From NCBI RefSeq assembly GCF_001676725.1, contig NZ_CP016172.1, positions 5,084,001 to 5,148,000 of the forward strand: 64,000 nucleotides of DNA. The letters run 5' to 3'. This DNA is from Bordetella flabilis. GTDB lineage: Bacteria > Pseudomonadota > Gammaproteobacteria > Burkholderiales > Burkholderiaceae_B. A program made the translations under genes and the position numbers. Positions within the stretch are counted from its first letter, which is position 1; each line of letters opens with the position of its first letter. Below are positions 61,778 to 64,000 of this stretch, one piece after another. Below the pieces are notes generated by a model. It searched no databases. It was not told where the DNA came from and was given only the letters and a program-made list of their open reading frames with translations.

Positions 61778-64000
61778 GTGTCGCTCCGGGAGCTTGCTGG
61801 CGGCGGCGTGGCTGCGGCGCGCGCGAAGTTGGTTTCCAACTGCCGTTTCCCGGCGAGGTAGTTCACCGGCCACGCCACATCCGTATAGCCGATGCGCGCG
61901 ACCTCGCGCAGCGTCCAGGCGGGGTCGGCCAGGTGCGGACGCGCCAGCGCGCACAGGTCGGCGCGACCCGAGGCGATGATGCCGTTGACGTGGTCGGCCT
62001 CGAAGATCGCGCCCACGGCGATGGTCGGGATGCCGGCTTCGTTGCGCACGCGGTCGGCGAAGGGCGTCTGGTACATGCGCCCGTACACCGGCTGCTGGTC
62101 GGGACTGACCTGGCCCGATGAGCAATCGATCATGTCCGCCCCGGCGGCCTTGAAGCGGCGCGCGATCGCCACGGCGTCGTCGGCCGTGATGCCGCCTTCA
62201 ACCCAGTCGTGCGCGGAGATGCGCACCGACATGGGCCGATCCGCGGGCCAGGCGTCCCGCATGGCGGCGAAGATTTCCAGCGGATAGCGCAACCGTCCTT
62301 CGAGGTCGCCGCCATAGCCGTCGTCGCGCCGATTGGTCAGTGGCGAGATGAAGCTGGACAGCAGGTAGCCGTGGGCGCAGTGCAGCTCCAGCCAGTCGAA
62401 ACCGGCCGCCGCGGCGCGGCGGGTCGCCGCCACGAACTCGTCGCGGACCCGGTCCATATCGGCGCGAGTCATGGCGCGCGGCGTCTGCGATATGCCGGGC
62501 AGGTAAGGCAGCGCGGAAGCCGACAGCAGCGGCCAGTTGCCGTCCGGCAGTGGATGGTCCATCTGCTGCCAGCCGAGCTGCGTGGACCCCTTGCGGCCGG
62601 CGTGTCCGAGCTGGATGCCGATGCGCGCGTCGCTGTGGCCGTGGACGAAGTCGACGATGCGCGCGAAGGCCTGCGCCTGCTCGTCGTTCCACAGTCCCGG
62701 GCAGCCCGGCGTGATGCGCGCATCGGGCGACGGGCAGGTCATCTCCACCATGACCAGGCCGGCCCCGCCCAGCGCCTTGCCGCCCAGGTGCACCAGGTGG
62801 AAATCGCCAGGCACGCCGTCCTTGCAGGCATACATGGCCATCGGCGACACAACGATACGGTTCTTCAGCGTGACGCCTCGCGCCGTGTAAGGCGTAAGCA
62901 TGGGCGGCGGCGGCCGGCGATCCTGCGCCGGGTGCACGCCGGCGCGCGTGGCCAGCCAGGCTTCATAGTCCTGCAGCCAGCGCGGATCGCGCAGGCGCAG
63001 GTTCTCATGGGAAATGCGCTGCGACCGGGTCAATAGCGAGTACGCGAACTGTTCTGGATCGAGTGCGGCGTAGCGATCGACATGCTCGAACCACTCGGTG
63101 GAATTGCGCGCGGCGTTCTGGATCTTCAGCACTTCCACGGCCCGCACATCCTCGTAGCGCTGCAGGGCCGGGCGCAGCGCTTGCCCGGCCGTAACATCGC
63201 GCAGGCTGTCGGCGAGTTCGATGGCATCCTCCAGCGCCAGCTTGGTGCCCGAGCCGATGGAAAAATGCGCGCTGTGCGCGGCGTCGCCCATCAGTACCAC
63301 TGGCACGTCGCGGCGCCCGCGCGGGGTGTCCAGGGCGTTCCAGCGCACCCAGTGCTTGCAGATGACCCGCGGAAACCGGATCCATATGGCGGACCCGCGC
63401 AGGTGGCGCGCATTGCTCATCAGCGGCTTGCCGTCCAGCCAGGGCGCGAACAGCGACTCGCAATAGCGGATGCCTTCCTCCTGGCTCATGCGGTCCAGCC
63501 CGGCGGCGCGCCAGGTGGGTTCCGGCGTTTCCACGATGAAGGTCGACAGGCCCGGCTCGAAACGGTAGGCGTGGGCCTGGAACCAGCCGTGCGGCGTCTG
63601 CACGAAGGCGAACGTAAAGGCGTCGAAGGCTTTCTCGGTACCCAGCCACACGAAGCGGTTGCGGCGCAGGTCGATATCCGGCTCGAAGGTTTCGGCGTAA
63701 GCGCTGCGCACCCGACTGTTGATGCCGTCGGCCGCGATGAGCAGGTCGGCGTCATACTGGCGCGCCAGCGACTGGTCGTCTTCCACCACGGTGTCGAAGA
63801 CCAGCTCCACGCCGACCTCCTCGCAGCGCGCCTGCAGGATGTTCAGCAATTTCTTGCGCCCGATACCGATGAAGCCGTGGCCACCGCTGCGCAGCGTCCG
63901 GCCCTTGAAATGGATGTCGATATCGTCCCAATGGTTGAAGGCTTCGCCTATCAGCCGGGCCGAAACAGGGTCGGCGCGGCGCAGGTTCTCCATGGTGGCG
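61774..64000 (-). CDS. abmA: bifunctional FAD monooxygenase / OYE-like reductase, 5' end cut by window
   Basis: At least 741 visible codons; reading continues past the first in-frame ATG (63993) to the window edge, and the residues before it (Ala-Thr) fit the family consensus, so the true start with the FAD-binding GxGxxG lies outside. Domain 1 is a p-hydroxybenzoate-hydroxylase-type FAD monooxygenase ([40 protein letters not shown]). Domain 2, from about the middle ([20 protein letters not shown]), is an Old-Yellow-Enzyme barrel ([20 protein letters not shown]). This fusion is that of 2-aminobenzoyl-CoA monooxygenase/reductase; salicylyl-CoA 5-hydroxylases are close relatives. Confidence 0.88.
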   Translation of the reverse strand, partial: ATMENLRRADPVSARLIGEAFNHWDDIDIHFKGRTLRSGGHGFIGIGRKKLLNILQARCEEVGVELVFDTVVEDDQSLARQYDADLLIAADGINSRVRSAYAETFEPDIDLRRNRFVWLGTEKAFDAFTFAFVQTPHGWFQAHAYRFEPGLSTFIVETPEPTWRAAGLDRMSQEEGIRYCESLFAPWLDGKPLMSNARHLRGSAIWIRFPRVICKHWVRWNALDTPRGRRDVPVVLMGDAAHSAHFSIGSGTKLALEDAIELADSLRDVTAGQALRPALQRYEDVRAVEVLKIQNAARNSTEWFEHVDRYAALDPEQFAYSLLTRSQRISHENLRLRDPRWLQDYEAWLATRAGVHPAQDRRPPPPMLTPYTARGVTLKNRIVVSPMAMYACKDGVPGDFHLVHLGGKALGGAGLVMVEMTCPSPDARITPGCPGLWNDEQAQAFARIVDFVHGHSDARIGIQLGHAGRKGSTQLGWQQMDHPLPDGNWPLLSASALPYLPGISQTPRAMTRADMDRVRDEFVAATRRAAAAGFDWLELHCAHGYLLSSFISPLTNRRDDGYGGDLEGRLRYPLEIFAAMRDAWPADRPMSVRISAHDWVEGGITADDAVAIARRFKAAGADMIDCSSGQVSPDQQPVYGRMYQTPFADRVRNEAGIPTIAVGAIFEADHVNGIIASGRADLCALARPHLADPAWTLREVARIGYTDVAWPVNYLAGKRQLETNFARAAATPPPASSRSDT

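Overview
The window is chromosomal DNA from a very GC-rich beta-proteobacterium, most likely family Alcaligenaceae and probably Bordetella or a close relative such as Achromobacter. The evidence is strong GC bias at third codon positions, a Bug-type tricarboxylate-family binding protein, a lysine/alanine-repeat histone H1-like protein, a two-cone class Ia NrdA, and the gene orders accB-accC-prmA, rplM-rpsI and yqgE-ruvX. I saw no IS element, prophage, CRISPR array, rRNA or tRNA gene.

Layout. 1-3.3 kb (minus): a membrane-anchored coiled-coil protein, argC, and the rplM-rpsI ribosomal operon with a clean terminator. 3.5-8.0 kb (minus): a complete branched-chain amino acid ABC operon livJ-H-M-G-F with an internal terminator after livJ. 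8.2-18.6 kb: pmbA and yjgA (divergent), a carboxylesterase, a PatZ-like acetyltransferase with a degenerate CoA-ligase part, gltX, a lipoprotein, a LysR regulator divergent from an alpha/beta hydrolase, and an orphan Bug protein. 18.6-23.9 kb: nrdA-nrdB behind a twin NrdR-box promoter, then the histone-like gene. 24-31.4 kb: yggT, a glycine-zipper lipoprotein, a PfkB kinase, a zinc-ribbon DUF3426 protein with 39-bp tandem repeats, prmA, accC, accB, aroQ. 31.5-36.1 kb: a TlpA thioredoxin divergent from mpl, a YqiA-like esterase, and an RNase II-family protein.

36.1-43.5 kb holds the most unusual locus. It is a response regulator, a sensor kinase whose C-terminus continues through an extra hydrophobic segment into a full ABC-type solute-binding domain, and then a free solute-binding protein paralogous to that domain, a fused two-module permease and an ATPase. 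This looks like a self-contained sense-and-import cassette in which the sensor has captured a copy of the transporter's own binding protein. It lies between the RNase gene and tonB-aroE-mtgA.

43.6-54 kb: tonB-like gene, aroE, mtgA, lptG, apaH; then a 533-bp gene-free region with a 28-base G tract, a hexamer repeat and several inverted repeats; then plsC-like, ruvX, yqgE, a rubredoxin too short for routine ORF lists, a degenerate thiD, thiE and hemL.

54-64 kb (minus): an exported SMP-30/NHL protein with two tandem exported NTF2-like paralogues, then a MarR-headed catabolic cluster: RidA, aryl-CoA ligase, acyl-CoA dehydrogenase, enoyl-CoA hydratase, short-chain dehydrogenase and a monooxygenase/Old-Yellow-Enzyme fusion cut by the window end. 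The gene content fits the CoA-dependent (dearomatising) 2-aminobenzoate pathway described in Azoarcus evansii.
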